Assembly: GCA_045604025.1 (NCBI GenBank)
Contig: JAZUNG010000094.1
Span: forward strand, 1 to 33,088
DNA length: 33,088 nucleotides
Source: RGIG5612 sp045604025
Lineage (GTDB): Bacteria; Bacillota; Clostridia; Lachnospirales; Lachnospiraceae
Reading direction: 5' to 3'
Every line of letters starts with the position of its first letter. The stretch's first letter is position 1. Positions 1 to 7,732 of the stretch are shown in pieces. The notes beneath the pieces are model-generated. The model worked only from the letters and a program-made list of their open reading frames with translations, did no database searches and was not told where the DNA came from. Position numbers and translations under genes: made by a program.

Positions 1-59
<59 letters not shown>

Positions 60-223
60 GTGTTTGTCTTGATCAGCTCAAGCTTCGCTTGGCTTATCCT
101 TTTTACTGAACATCTACTAATTAGATGCTTCGCTTTTTAAATGAAATTTTGTTGAAATTTCAGGGATGGTTTATACTATTCATTTGCCAAGGTGCCGCTG
201 CCTCATTTCGCGACAGCTCGATT
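60..223 (-). other. rRNA operon leader (transcribed spacer before 16S)
   Basis: This stretch between the rRNA promoter and the 16S 5' end has no credible gene. Read on the minus strand it holds a small hairpin, CATCTA / TAGATG (111-127), and a 9-base direct repeat AAGCGAAGC at 127-135 and 82-90. I could not find a clear boxA antitermination element. Its role as a pre-rRNA leader is inferred from its position. Confidence 0.6.
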
Positions 224-252
224 ATAATAACACTATCATTTTCCCTTGTCAA
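224..252 (-). promoter_or_regulatory. rRNA operon promoter
   Basis: On the minus strand a perfect -35 TTGACA (247-252) is followed by a 17-base spacer and a -10 TATTAT (224-229); the overlapping TATAAT three bases further on gives a spacer of 20. The A/T-rich stretch upstream (251-275) could act as an UP element. Transcription should start near 217, giving a leader of about 160 bases before 16S. Confidence 0.82.
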
Positions 253-290
253 CATCTTTTTTTCTTTTTTTCAAGATGCCCTCAAAGAGT

Positions 291-328
291 GAAAAAAATA
301 GCCCTTCCCAGCGTATCTCGGGAAGGAC
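291..328 (-). terminator. Intrinsic terminator of the ABC-F gene
   Basis: On the minus strand a stem CCTTCCC / GGGAAGG (320-326 with 303-309, plus a closing G-C pair at 328/301) with a loop of about ten bases is followed at once by TATTTTTTTC. It lies 45 bases after the ABC-F stop codon and about 40 bases before the rRNA -35 box, so it separates the two units. Confidence 0.88.
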
Positions 329-372
329 TTTTAATATACAATATTTGCTGTACTATTTCAAGTACAATCTTT

Positions 373-2364
373 TTATTTTTTAATATTTTTTCTGACTGTC
401 TCCAGTTCTTCTTCCGCCTGCATGATCTCCTCTATGATTTCTTCCTGTTCCTGTTCGCACATCTCCAGCTGTTTTTGTATCTCCATCAGTTTCTCATAGT
501 CCGCAGCTGTTCCGGGATCGTCAAGGAGCACTTTCAGTTCTCCGGCTTTTCTCTCGGAATCGTTCAATGACAGCTCCAGCTTCTCCAGTTTCTTCAGCAG
601 TCTGGATTCCAGCTTGCCCGGATTCGACATTAGGAGTCTTTCGAACTCGCTGCCACTATGACCTGAAGGAGTCTCATGGTCCTTCCCGGACTTAACCTCA
701 GCTGCTCTGCCCCTGTTATTCAGCTCTGATTCTTCCTTTTTCTTCTTAAGTGCACGGTAGTCCTCATAGTTCATTCCATAGAACTCTGCTCTGCCGCCAT
801 CAAACTCCAGTATGTTGGTTGCGACCTGACTGACAAAATATCTGTCATGGGAAACCACGATCACTGTTCCGTCAAAATTCTTCAGCATCTGCTCCAGGAC
901 TTCCTTGCCGATCATATCCATATGGTTGGTAGGCTCATCCAGGATCAGCAGGTTGGGTCTGGTATAGAATACCTTGCACAAAGTTAGCCTGACTCTCTCT
1001 CCTCCGGAGAGCTGTCCGATCTTCTTTTCAACTTCCTCGCCGCTGAAAACAAAACATCCCAGAGCACTTCTGGCCTCTTCTCTGGTCAGTCGGGGATATG
1101 TGTCCCAGAAGTTCTCCAGCACTGTCTGTTCAGGATCCGCCTCACTCATCACTGCCTGCTGCTGGTCAAAGTATCCCCACTCAACATTCTTTCCATATTC
1201 ATATGTCCCGCCGAGGGCAGGGACCTGACCGATCAGGACCTTAAGCAGTGTGGACTTGCCGATACCATTTGCCCCGATGACTGCCAGATGTTCCTTTTTC
1301 CTTAATGTAAATGAGATTTTGCACAGTTCTCTGTCATATCCGATGCTCAGGTTCTGAACCTTCAGGACCTCGCTGTAGCTTTCTGTCCGCGGACTGAATG
1401 CTGCCCTGAAACTCTTTGTATCAAAATGCCTGGGCTTTTCTATCTTCACCATATGTTCGATCATCTTCTGTTTTGATCTGACAGAGGAGATCTTGGTAGG
1501 CGTGTTCTTCCACTTCTCTATCCACTCGCTCAGCCTCTGTATCTCCTTCTGCTGAGCTTCATAGTCCTTCTCCTGCTTGGCGTAATTGGCTTCCTTCTGC
1601 TTAACGAACGCAGTATAGTTTCCGGAATACCTGGTCATATGTCCATACTCTATCTCATATGTCACGCTGACAATACCATCCAGGAAAGCTCTGTCATGAG
1701 ATACTATAACAACCGCGCTCCTGTATGATCTGAGGTAATCCTCCAGCCATTCTATGGTAGGAAGATCCAGATGGTTTGTAGGCTCGTCCAGAAGCAGGAT
1801 GTCCGGTTTGCTGAGCAGCAGTTTCATAAATGCTATCTTGGTCTGCTGACCTCCCGAGAACTGTCCAATCGGTTTCTTCAGTTCATCTGCTCCGAATCCG
1901 AACCTGGCAAACATGATCAGCATCTCACGCTCGCAGTCCATTCCACCCAGCGCGTCAAATCTTGCCTGGAGATGCGAGTATCTGTTCAGAAGTTTTTCAT
2001 GGTTCTCAGGATCCGTGGCCAACGACAGCTGTATTTCAACCTTCTGCATCTCATCCTGAACAGAGTATACCTGAGCAAAGACCTTCTTCAGTTCATCTTC
2101 AGCGCTGATCTGACCGTCCTCGAAACTGATCTGTTTCAGGAATCCTACGGTCACACCTCCCGCCAGAGTGAACCACGCATCTTCATCGCTGTCCAGATTT
2201 GCCATGGTCAGCTCACCCCCGATCAGTTTGAGGAGCGTAGTCTTACCACAGCCGTTTCTACCGACAACTGCTATCTTCTCATTGTCATGCACCTCAAAGC
2301 ATGCTCTGTCTAAAACTGTGTCTGCTCCGTACTGAACGGTCGCGTTTCTGATCTGGAGTTTCAT
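373..2364 (-). CDS. ABC-F family ATPase (Uup/YdiF/YfmR type), translation-associated
   Basis: This is a soluble twin-ATPase protein of 663 residues with no membrane segments. Such ABC-F proteins bind the ribosomal E site and help stalled ribosomes or, in some branches, protect against antibiotics. NBD1 has Walker A GRNGCGKT (35-42), signature SGGQQ (170-174) and Walker B with DEPTNHLD (193-200). A charged linker follows at about 255-320. NBD2 has GANGIGKS (364-371), LSGGE (452-456) and DEPTNHMD (476-483). A Glu/Lys-rich C-terminal coiled coil fills about 590-663, as in Uup and YdiF. The ATG at 2364 is preceded by GAGGTG. It sits just upstream of, and in line with, the rRNA operon but has its own terminator. 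A housekeeping Uup/YfmR-type role is likelier than resistance; the subfamily is not settled. Confidence 0.93.
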   Translation of the reverse strand: MKLQIRNATVQYGADTVLDRACFEVHDNEKIAVVGRNGCGKTTLLKLIGGELTMANLDSDEDAWFTLAGGVTVGFLKQISFEDGQISAEDELKKVFAQVYSVQDEMQKVEIQLSLATDPENHEKLLNRYSHLQARFDALGGMDCEREMLIMFARFGFGADELKKPIGQFSGGQQTKIAFMKLLLSKPDILLLDEPTNHLDLPTIEWLEDYLRSYRSAVVIVSHDRAFLDGIVSVTYEIEYGHMTRYSGNYTAFVKQKEANYAKQEKDYEAQQKEIQRLSEWIEKWKNTPTKISSVRSKQKMIEHMVKIEKPRHFDTKSFRAAFSPRTESYSEVLKVQNLSIGYDRELCKISFTLRKKEHLAVIGANGIGKSTLLKVLIGQVPALGGTYEYGKNVEWGYFDQQQAVMSEADPEQTVLENFWDTYPRLTREEARSALGCFVFSGEEVEKKIGQLSGGERVRLTLCKVFYTRPNLLILDEPTNHMDMIGKEVLEQMLKNFDGTVIVVSHDRYFVSQVATNILEFDGGRAEFYGMNYEDYRALKKKKEESELNNRGRAAEVKSGKDHETPSGHSGSEFERLLMSNPGKLESRLLKKLEKLELSLNDSERKAGELKVLLDDPGTAADYEKLMEIQKQLEMCEQEQEEIIEEIMQAEEELETVRKNIKK

Positions 2365-2396
2365 AGCACCTCATAGTATATTTTATTAATTAATCA

Positions 2397-2426
2397 TTTA
2401 CAAGCCGTAAAGTTCTTTGATATTAT
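2397..2426 (+). promoter_or_regulatory. Probable asnA promoter
   Basis: TTTACA (2397-2402), an 18-base spacer and TATTAT (2421-2426) lie 45 bases upstream of the chosen asnA start. The expected transcription start is near 2433, which leaves a leader of under 40 bases, too short for a T-box or riboswitch. The 18-base spacer is slightly long. Confidence 0.55.
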
Positions 2427-2470
2427 ATGAGGAAGTTTTTTGTATATATGTTAGGTTTTGGAGAAATATC

Positions 2471-3481
2471 ATGAACAGCATTTACATTCCCGAGGGTTAC
2501 ACCTCACCCCTTGATGAGTACGATACTCAGAGAGCCATTGTATATATAAAGGATACTTTTCAGCAGGAATTTTCCAAAGCGCTGAATCTTAAACGAGTAT
2601 CCGCTCCTCTTTTTGTCATGGAAGCCTCCGGTCTGAATGACAATCTGAACGGAGTCGAAAGGCCGGTTTCATTTGATATACCTGCCCTGGGCGGAGATAA
2701 TGCACAGGTCGTTCATTCACTTGCAAAGTGGAAGAGACTGGCTCTGAAGCGTTATGATTTCAAGGTCGGGAATGGTCTCTATACTGATATGAACGCCATA
2801 CGCAGAGATGAAGATCTGGACAACGTTCACTCTATATATGTGGATCAGTGGGACTGGGAGAAGATCATCACCAGAGAGAACCGCAATCTCGATTTCCTGA
2901 AACTGATGGTCAGATCTATAGTATCTGCGATCTGTGCTACCGCTGACAGAGTCAGGGTTCATTATCCCCAGATACAGGTAAATCTGTCAAATGATGTGGC
3001 ATTTATAACCAGTCAGGAACTGGAAGATATGTACCCTGATCTGACTGCTCACGAAAGAGAAGACAGATTTCTGGCAGAGCACCGCACAGCGTGCATCATG
3101 CAGATAGGCGGTGCGCTGAAGTCCGGTCTTCCCCACGATGGCAGAGCTCCCGACTACGACGACTGGGATCTGAACTGTGATATTTTCTTCTGGGATGATG
3201 TGCTGGGACGTGCTCTGGAGATCTCATCCATGGGTATTCGTGTTGACAGTGAATCTCTCGCCAGACAGCTGAAGATCTCAGGCTGTAAAGACAGAGCTGA
3301 ACTGCCTTTCCACAAAATGCTCCTGAACAATGAACTGCCCTTAACCATCGGCGGAGGTATCGGGCAGTCGAGACTCTGTATGCTGCTTATGGGGGTAGCC
3401 CATATCGGTGAGGTTCAGTCCAGTGTATGGGACGAGGAAACCGTACAGGCATGTGAACGCGCCGGGATCAGACTTCTGTAA
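2471..3481 (+). CDS. asnA: Aspartate-ammonia ligase (asparagine synthetase A)
   Basis: AsnA makes asparagine from aspartate, ammonia and ATP (giving AMP and pyrophosphate) in the cytoplasm; it has a class II aminoacyl-tRNA-synthetase-like fold. The protein has 336 residues, the normal family length. Family hallmarks are LNLKRVSAPLFV near the N-terminus, SGLNDNLNGVERPVSFD, the region KWKRLALKRY, the acidic stretch DDWDLNCDIFFWDD and the C-terminal GGGIGQSRLCMLLM, which binds ATP. The ATG at 2471 is chosen because GGAGAA lies five bases before it; an in-frame TTG at 2417 would place the promoter -10 inside the gene. It is transcribed alone and abuts the convergent reductase gene with no spacer. 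Confidence 0.96.
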   Translation: MNSIYIPEGYTSPLDEYDTQRAIVYIKDTFQQEFSKALNLKRVSAPLFVMEASGLNDNLNGVERPVSFDIPALGGDNAQVVHSLAKWKRLALKRYDFKVGNGLYTDMNAIRRDEDLDNVHSIYVDQWDWEKIITRENRNLDFLKLMVRSIVSAICATADRVRVHYPQIQVNLSNDVAFITSQELEDMYPDLTAHEREDRFLAEHRTACIMQIGGALKSGLPHDGRAPDYDDWDLNCDIFFWDDVLGRALEISSMGIRVDSESLARQLKISGCKDRAELPFHKMLLNNELPLTIGGGIGQSRLCMLLMGVAHIGEVQSSVWDEETVQACERAGIRLL

Positions 3482-4438
3482 TTATTGGTATCTCCTGCGC
3501 AGTTCATCTGCGACCATACTGTATGCCGGCATGGACAGACCATACTCTGCCCCGATCTCCGGGATGTCGTAGATAAGGCCTTTTATCTCGCTGGCTCCTC
3601 CCGCTTCAATATCTCTCTGAAGAGATGTGGTAGCCTCAGGAGGCTGATGAGCCAGAATATCCAGATTAGCCTGTATCACATCAGTATCAAAAGGACATCC
3701 GAATGCTTCCGAGAGCTGTTCTATCTCTCTCATCAGAGAGATAAACAGTTCTCTTTTTTTGCCTTCTTCCTGAAAATCGCCTGCCACCGCTCCATAATAG
3801 AGTCCGGCAGCTCCTATCGGTGAAACATATGAGAACTTCTTCATGGCGTCACGGCGGATATTCTGTGAATAAATTCCCCGTATTCCTGCCCCATTCAGTT
3901 CGGCTTCTATTGCCTTCAGTCGTTCTTCCTGCGCATGAGTGAATTCAGCCATACCGGGACCCCTTCCAAAGATGATCCTGAGGATCTTACTGTGCATGAG
4001 GATCTTCCCGGGAGATTCGATATTTGCTGATACATATATACATCCGTCCAGGATCAGCCTGTCAGGGATCATGGATCGGAGCTTTTCACCGGTTGTATAG
4101 ATATTGAGGACCGGTATTATGACTGTATGTTCGTCCGCTGCTTCTTCTATCAGTGATACTGTATCATCAACAGAGTAGCCCTTTACGCAAACAAATATCA
4201 CGTCCGGAGGGGAGATCTGACCGTCACGTAGCATGTCAAGATACTCCTGTGATGCAAATGCCTTTACACGTTCCAGTTCTTCCTGATCATCCCACAGATG
4301 ATGAAGGATGAGGCCTTCATCCTTCATGGCATCCAGGTGTCTGCCCCTTGCGATAAAGGCGACATCATGCCCTGCAGCTGTCAGTTTAAAGCCTGTTGGT
4401 CCGCCTGTTCCTCCTGCTCCTATTATTACATATCTCAT
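3482..4438 (-). CDS. Ketopantoate reductase (ApbA/PanE) family oxidoreductase
   Basis: The protein (318 residues) belongs to the 6-phosphogluconate-dehydrogenase-like NADPH oxidoreductases typified by PanE, which reduces 2-dehydropantoate to pantoate in pantothenate synthesis. The N-terminal Rossmann motif GAGGTGG (7-13) follows the first strand. The VCVKGYSVDDT segment (from about 83) matches the family's VKAYD-type loop, and a lysine at 200 or 201 (in RRDAMKKFSY) fits the catalytic lysine. No other pantothenate gene is nearby, so true PanE activity is uncertain; many clostridial paralogues act on other substrates. The ATG at 4438 (GGGG eight bases upstream) is preferred to a TTG at 4444, which is too close to that element. 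The stop codon directly abuts that of asnA. Confidence 0.85.
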   Translation of the reverse strand: MRYVIIGAGGTGGPTGFKLTAAGHDVAFIARGRHLDAMKDEGLILHHLWDDQEELERVKAFASQEYLDMLRDGQISPPDVIFVCVKGYSVDDTVSLIEEAADEHTVIIPVLNIYTTGEKLRSMIPDRLILDGCIYVSANIESPGKILMHSKILRIIFGRGPGMAEFTHAQEERLKAIEAELNGAGIRGIYSQNIRRDAMKKFSYVSPIGAAGLYYGAVAGDFQEEGKKRELFISLMREIEQLSEAFGCPFDTDVIQANLDILAHQPPEATTSLQRDIEAGGASEIKGLIYDIPEIGAEYGLSMPAYSMVADELRRRYQ

Positions 4439-4464
4439 TTGCAAAACCCCGATTTCTGTGGTAT

Positions 4465-4500
4465 TCTCCTTTTATAATATCATGATACTTATTAAGGAGA
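4465..4500 (+). promoter_or_regulatory. degV promoter region with a centred inverted repeat
   Basis: The 66-base gap between the divergent reductase and degV genes holds a TATAAT (4473-4478) suited to degV, with no good -35. Around it lies a dyad: outer arms TCTCCTT (4465-4471) and AAGGAGA (4494-4500) and an inner palindrome TATCATGATA (4478-4487) share the same centre, between 4482 and 4483. AAGGAGA is also the Shine-Dalgarno of degV. The dyad may be an operator or a coincidence. Confidence 0.4.
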
Positions 4501-4504
4501 AACA

Positions 4505-5398
4505 ATGAACCGCAAATTTATCCTGTCATGTGAGTCTACAGTTGATGTTCCTTATTCTTATCTTGAGGGACGCGATATTCCAGTTCTTTTTTATCATTAT
4601 GTTATAGATGGTGTGGATTACGTTGATGATATGGGACGTGACCCTGAGGCAAGGCCTGCATTCTACAGAATGCTTTCTGAGGGCAAGCTACCCAGCACAT
4701 CGCTGATCAATACAGAAACTTACAAGGAATTCCTGCGTGGACTGCTGAAAGACGGTGATGTAATGCATATCGCCTTCACCTCCGGCCAGTCCAGCTCTGT
4801 AGGAAACGCTCTGATAGCGGCCGAAGAGCTGAAGGAAGAATTCCCTGACAGACAGATATGTGTGATCGATTCGCTCTGCTCCTCTTCCGGATATGGCCAG
4901 ATCGTCGACTATGCGGCTGATCTTGCCGATGAAGGAAAAGAACTGTCAGAGGTTGCTGACTGGGTACTTGCCAACAGGAACAAGTTCCACCATCAGTTCT
5001 TCTCCAGCGATATGACACAGTTCAAACGCACCGGCAGAGTATCAGGGCCAACCGCGACTATCGCAACTATCCTGAACATCTGCCCCATCATGAGGCTGGA
5101 CGACAGGGGACGCATCATTGCATATGACAAGGTGCGCGGAAAGAAGAAAGCGGTCAGCCGTACCGTGGAAGAAACATTAAAACATGCTCAGAATGGTTCA
5201 GAGTACGATGGAAAAATGTATGTAGGCCATTCCAACTGTGCAGAAGATGCCCAGGCTGTCATAGATGCTCTTGAAGAGGTGTTCCCTCATCAGAAAGGCA
5301 GGATAAAGATGCAGGATATCGGAACTATCATCGCCTCACACAGCGGTCCTGGTACTGTTGCTGTATTCTTCATGGGTGATGAGCGCGATCCCGAGTAA
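4505..5398 (+). CDS. degV: DegV family fatty-acid-binding protein
   Basis: DegV proteins are two-domain cytoplasmic proteins that hold a fatty acid; in Gram-positive bacteria the related FakB proteins present fatty acids to the kinase FakA for phospholipid synthesis. The protein has 297 residues, near the usual 280-290. The N-terminal ESTVDVPYSYL (10-20) carries the conserved Ser-Thr of the lipid pocket, and IAFTSGQSSSVGNAL corresponds to the second conserved serine-rich loop. The C-terminal IGTIIASHSGPGTVAVFF is the family's closing motif. AAGGAG lies upstream of the ATG. No fakA is in the window. It is followed after 34 bases by a metal-dependent repressor gene in the same direction, probably co-transcribed. 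Confidence 0.92.
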   Translation: MNRKFILSCESTVDVPYSYLEGRDIPVLFYHYVIDGVDYVDDMGRDPEARPAFYRMLSEGKLPSTSLINTETYKEFLRGLLKDGDVMHIAFTSGQSSSVGNALIAAEELKEEFPDRQICVIDSLCSSSGYGQIVDYAADLADEGKELSEVADWVLANRNKFHHQFFSSDMTQFKRTGRVSGPTATIATILNICPIMRLDDRGRIIAYDKVRGKKKAVSRTVEETLKHAQNGSEYDGKMYVGHSNCAEDAQAVIDALEEVFPHQKGRIKMQDIGTIIASHSGPGTVAVFFMGDERDPE

Positions 5399-5432
5399 AA
5401 CGCAAACCATTTAGACAGGAGGTATCGTCAGA

Positions 5433-5804
5433 ATGGAACTGCATGAATCCGGTGAAATGTACCTGGAGTCAATACTGTTGTTATCAAAAAAGAAAAACGA
5501 TGTACGTTCTATTGATATTGTGGAGTTTATGGGCTTTTCCAAGCCGTCTGTCAGCCGTGCGGTTGGCAAGCTCAAGGCTGACCGTTATATCATAGTCGAT
5601 AAGGACGGATATATCGCACTTACCGAAAGCGGCAGACAGATAGCCGAGAGTATTTACCAGAAGCACACTGCGCTGACTGAGTTCTTTACAGCTCTGGGAG
5701 TTGATGAGGATATCGCATCCAGAGATGCATGCCGCATAGAACATGTGATCAGCGATGAAACATTTCAGGCCATAGTTGATCACATACCTTTACTGAAGAA
5801 ATAA
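5433..5804 (+). CDS. DtxR/MntR-family metal-dependent transcriptional repressor (short form)
   Basis: The 123-residue protein has a winged-helix DNA-binding part (about 1-65, with VEFMGFSKPSVSRAVGKL as the recognition helix region) and the metal-binding dimerisation domain (66-120), but no C-terminal SH3/FeoA domain, like the MntR form. The metal ligands look more like DtxR/IdeR: Met9 where MntR has Asp8, and Cys100, Glu103, His104 in DACRIEHVISDE, which resembles the DtxR segment. This suggests iron rather than manganese sensing, by inference. Of the DtxR ancillary-site residues only His78 seems kept. The Shine-Dalgarno AGGAGG stands before the ATG. No metal transporter is nearby, so its targets are likely elsewhere. 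Confidence 0.9.
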   Translation: MELHESGEMYLESILLLSKKKNDVRSIDIVEFMGFSKPSVSRAVGKLKADRYIIVDKDGYIALTESGRQIAESIYQKHTALTEFFTALGVDEDIASRDACRIEHVISDETFQAIVDHIPLLKK

Positions 5805-5816
5805 CTGTTAAACATT

Positions 5817-5853
5817 CTGGCCTCTTTCTTTCCGGAATGAGGCCAGTTTTATT
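5817..5853 (+). terminator. Intrinsic terminator after the DtxR-family gene
   Basis: An 8-bp perfect stem CTGGCCTC (5817-5824) / GAGGCCAG (5839-5846) with a 14-base loop is followed by TTTTATT. It starts 13 bases after the repressor stop and ends only 17 bases before the next ATG. Confidence 0.85.
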
Positions 5854-5870
5854 GTATAAGGATACTTTAA

Positions 5871-6320
5871 ATGAAGATAGCGCTGGTGGGATCGTCCGGA
5901 GGACATCTTACGCATCTGCATATGCTGAAAGCTTTCTGGGAAAAGCACGAGAGATTCTGGGTCACTTTTGACAAGGAAGACGCCAGATCTCTTCTTGATG
6001 GCGAATCTTTCTACCCCTGCTACTACCCCACCAACCGCAATATCCCCAATCTGATACGCAATACAAAACTGGCACTGCGCCTGCTGAAGAAGGAACGCCC
6101 CGATGTCATCATATCGAGCGGTGCAGCAGTTGCAGTCCCCTTTTTTTATATAGGAAAGCTCTATGGAGCAAAGACCATCTATATAGAAGTATATGACCGA
6201 ATTGATGCTCCTACCTTGAGCGGCAAGCTGGTCTATCCGGTCACAGACCGTTTCATAGTCCAGTGGGAAGAGATGAAAAAGGTCTACCCCAAGGCTATCA
6301 ATCTGGGAAGTATTTTTTAA
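5871..6320 (+). CDS. Alg14-like glycosyltransferase subunit (EpsF/Cps14F type)
   Basis: This 149-residue protein matches the Alg14 family, the membrane-anchoring and acceptor-binding half of a two-part glycosyltransferase that works with an Alg13-like catalytic half on lipid-linked sugars in capsule or exopolysaccharide assembly. Motifs are the N-terminal IALVGSSGGHLTHL (3-16), PDVIISSGAAVAVPFFY in the middle and the family's IYIEVYDRIDAPTLSGKLVYPVTD. The C-terminal VQWEEMKKVYPKA ends the family domain, so the protein is full length. Its partner follows after nine bases. The Shine-Dalgarno is weak (AAGGAT), and no clear promoter lies between the terminator hairpin and the ATG. Confidence 0.92.
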   Translation: MKIALVGSSGGHLTHLHMLKAFWEKHERFWVTFDKEDARSLLDGESFYPCYYPTNRNIPNLIRNTKLALRLLKKERPDVIISSGAAVAVPFFYIGKLYGAKTIYIEVYDRIDAPTLSGKLVYPVTDRFIVQWEEMKKVYPKAINLGSIF

Positions 6321-6329
6321 GGAACGAAA

Positions 6330-6839
6330 ATGATATTTGTTACCGTAGGCACTCACGAGCAGCCATTTGACAGACTGATCAGATGCATAGACGATCTGAA
6401 GGCATCCGGACGTATACGTGAAGATGTCTTTATTCAGACCGGCTTTTCAGACTACGAGCCGTCTGCCTGTTCATACTCCAAACTGGTCAGTGCAGACCGA
6501 ATGAACGAACTGATCGCATCCGCTCATATCATCATCACACATGGAGGTCCCGCGAGTTTTCTTGCTCCGCTAAAGGAGGGGAAGATCCCCATCGTTGTTC
6601 CCCGTATGAAACTCTACGGAGAGCATGTTAATGATCATCAGGTAGATTTTACCAGAGCGGTAGCTGCCAGAGCGGGAAACATCATTCTGGTTGAGGATGT
6701 CTGCGAACTGGCAGAGGCGATCAAAAACTATGATACAACGATTGCTTCAATGAACAATAAAGGATTCAGCAACACAGAGCATTTCACATCCGAACTGGAA
6801 CAGATCGCTCTGGAACTTGTTGCCGGACGGAAGAAATAA
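6330..6839 (+). CDS. Alg13-like glycosyltransferase (GT28 C-terminal domain, Cps14G type)
   Basis: The 169-residue protein is the catalytic partner of the preceding Alg14-like protein. It starts with IFVTVGTHEQPFDRLI, the Alg13/MurG C-domain opening, and carries the nucleotide-sugar-binding segment ITHGGPASFLAPLKEGKIPIVVPR (GG loop and following strand). KLYGEHVNDHQVDF matches the Cps14G/EpsE family. Together the pair should add one sugar, classically galactose or glucose in streptococcal capsules, to an undecaprenyl-linked primer; the sugar cannot be told here. Its TAA overlaps the next ATG by one base (TAATG), pointing to coupled translation. Confidence 0.92.
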   Translation: MIFVTVGTHEQPFDRLIRCIDDLKASGRIREDVFIQTGFSDYEPSACSYSKLVSADRMNELIASAHIIITHGGPASFLAPLKEGKIPIVVPRMKLYGEHVNDHQVDFTRAVAARAGNIILVEDVCELAEAIKNYDTTIASMNNKGFSNTEHFTSELEQIALELVAGRKK

Positions 6840-7732
6840 TGTCAGCAAATGTCTGTGTGCTCATGTGCACATATAATGGAGAAAAGTATATAAAGAGGCA
6901 GATGGACAGCCTGATGGATCAGAAGGATGTTCAGGTTTACTTCTGTGTTCATGATGACGGTTCTTCAGATTCCACACCCGATATTCTGAAGAGCTATGGG
7001 ATCACACCCGTCGGTGCGGATCATATGGGGCCCGCAAAGGGCTTTATGTATCTGCTTGAAGCTGCTCCAGACAGTGACTATTATGCTTTCTGTGATCAGG
7101 ATGATATCTGGGATGACGATAAACTCTCCTCTGCTATTGATATGATACGAATTGAGGAACAGCTGTATCCGGATGAACCATGCATCTACGGATGCTCGAC
7201 CAGACTGGTCAGCGAAGATGAGAAATACATCTGCGACCATCTCCTGGATAAGACCAGAACCCTCTCTTCAAGGCTTTTTTACGCCAGCATTTCAGGAAAT
7301 ACTGTTGTTTTCAATCGAGCCATGAGAGAACTGGCACTCAAGACGCTTCCTGACAGACTGATCATGCATGATTCATGGATGGTCAAGCTGTGCGTTGCCA
7401 CAGGCGGTCATCTGATCATTGATGAAAGGCCTCATATGGATTATCGTATGCACGGAGCCAATCAGATAGGAATGGAGATGGGGCTTTCTGACAAACTGAG
7501 CAAGTTCAGGAAGGTCTCGGGAAACGACGGAGAGGGTCAGGAGTTTCTGGACATATGCTCTCTGTATGAAGATTCACTGCAGCCATGGGTAAAACGTCTG
7601 GCTGAACTGGCTGAGAGCAGCAGAACCAGCAAGCAGGCCGCTCGTACCCTTCTTAAGGAAGGAAATATAGATTTCAAAAACACAGGATTCAATATCGCAT
7701 TCAGGCGAAAGGTTCTGAAAGGTCATCTGTAA
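6839..7732 (+). CDS. Family 2 glycosyltransferase (rhamnosyltransferase-like)
   Basis: This 297-residue protein has a GT-A nucleotide-sugar-binding fold. It opens with VCVLMCTYNGEKYIKRQMDSL, has HDDGSSDST (38-46) for the nucleotide and CDQDDIWDDDK with the DxD-like metal motif (86-89). The later MHDSWMVKLC and YRMHGANQIG are typical of bacterial rhamnan and O-antigen rhamnosyltransferases (RfbG/RgpB-like groups), though the donor sugar is only a guess. No transmembrane segment is evident. It overlaps both neighbours by one base (TAATG junctions), so it is expressed as part of the operon. Confidence 0.9.
   Translation: MSANVCVLMCTYNGEKYIKRQMDSLMDQKDVQVYFCVHDDGSSDSTPDILKSYGITPVGADHMGPAKGFMYLLEAAPDSDYYAFCDQDDIWDDDKLSSAIDMIRIEEQLYPDEPCIYGCSTRLVSEDEKYICDHLLDKTRTLSSRLFYASISGNTVVFNRAMRELALKTLPDRLIMHDSWMVKLCVATGGHLIIDERPHMDYRMHGANQIGMEMGLSDKLSKFRKVSGNDGEGQEFLDICSLYEDSLQPWVKRLAELAESSRTSKQAARTLLKEGNIDFKNTGFNIAFRRKVLKGHL

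Noticed and set aside
166..570. A 134-residue open frame on the plus strand
   Set aside because: It runs through the rRNA leader, promoter and terminator and then antisense to the ABC-F gene; its composition (Phe/Leu-rich) is not that of a real protein.
2374..2402. TTGTAA-17-TATACT on the minus strand as the ABC-F promoter
   Set aside because: The -10 would end about ten bases before the ATG, leaving no space for the Shine-Dalgarno in the transcript.
2417..2470. An 18-residue N-terminal extension of AsnA from a TTG at 2417
   Set aside because: It overlaps the likely promoter and lacks a Shine-Dalgarno; the family N-terminus begins at the ATG at 2471.
2365..2470. T-box or riboswitch ahead of asnA
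   Set aside because: The leader after the likely start is under 40 bases and has no specifier or antiterminator structure.
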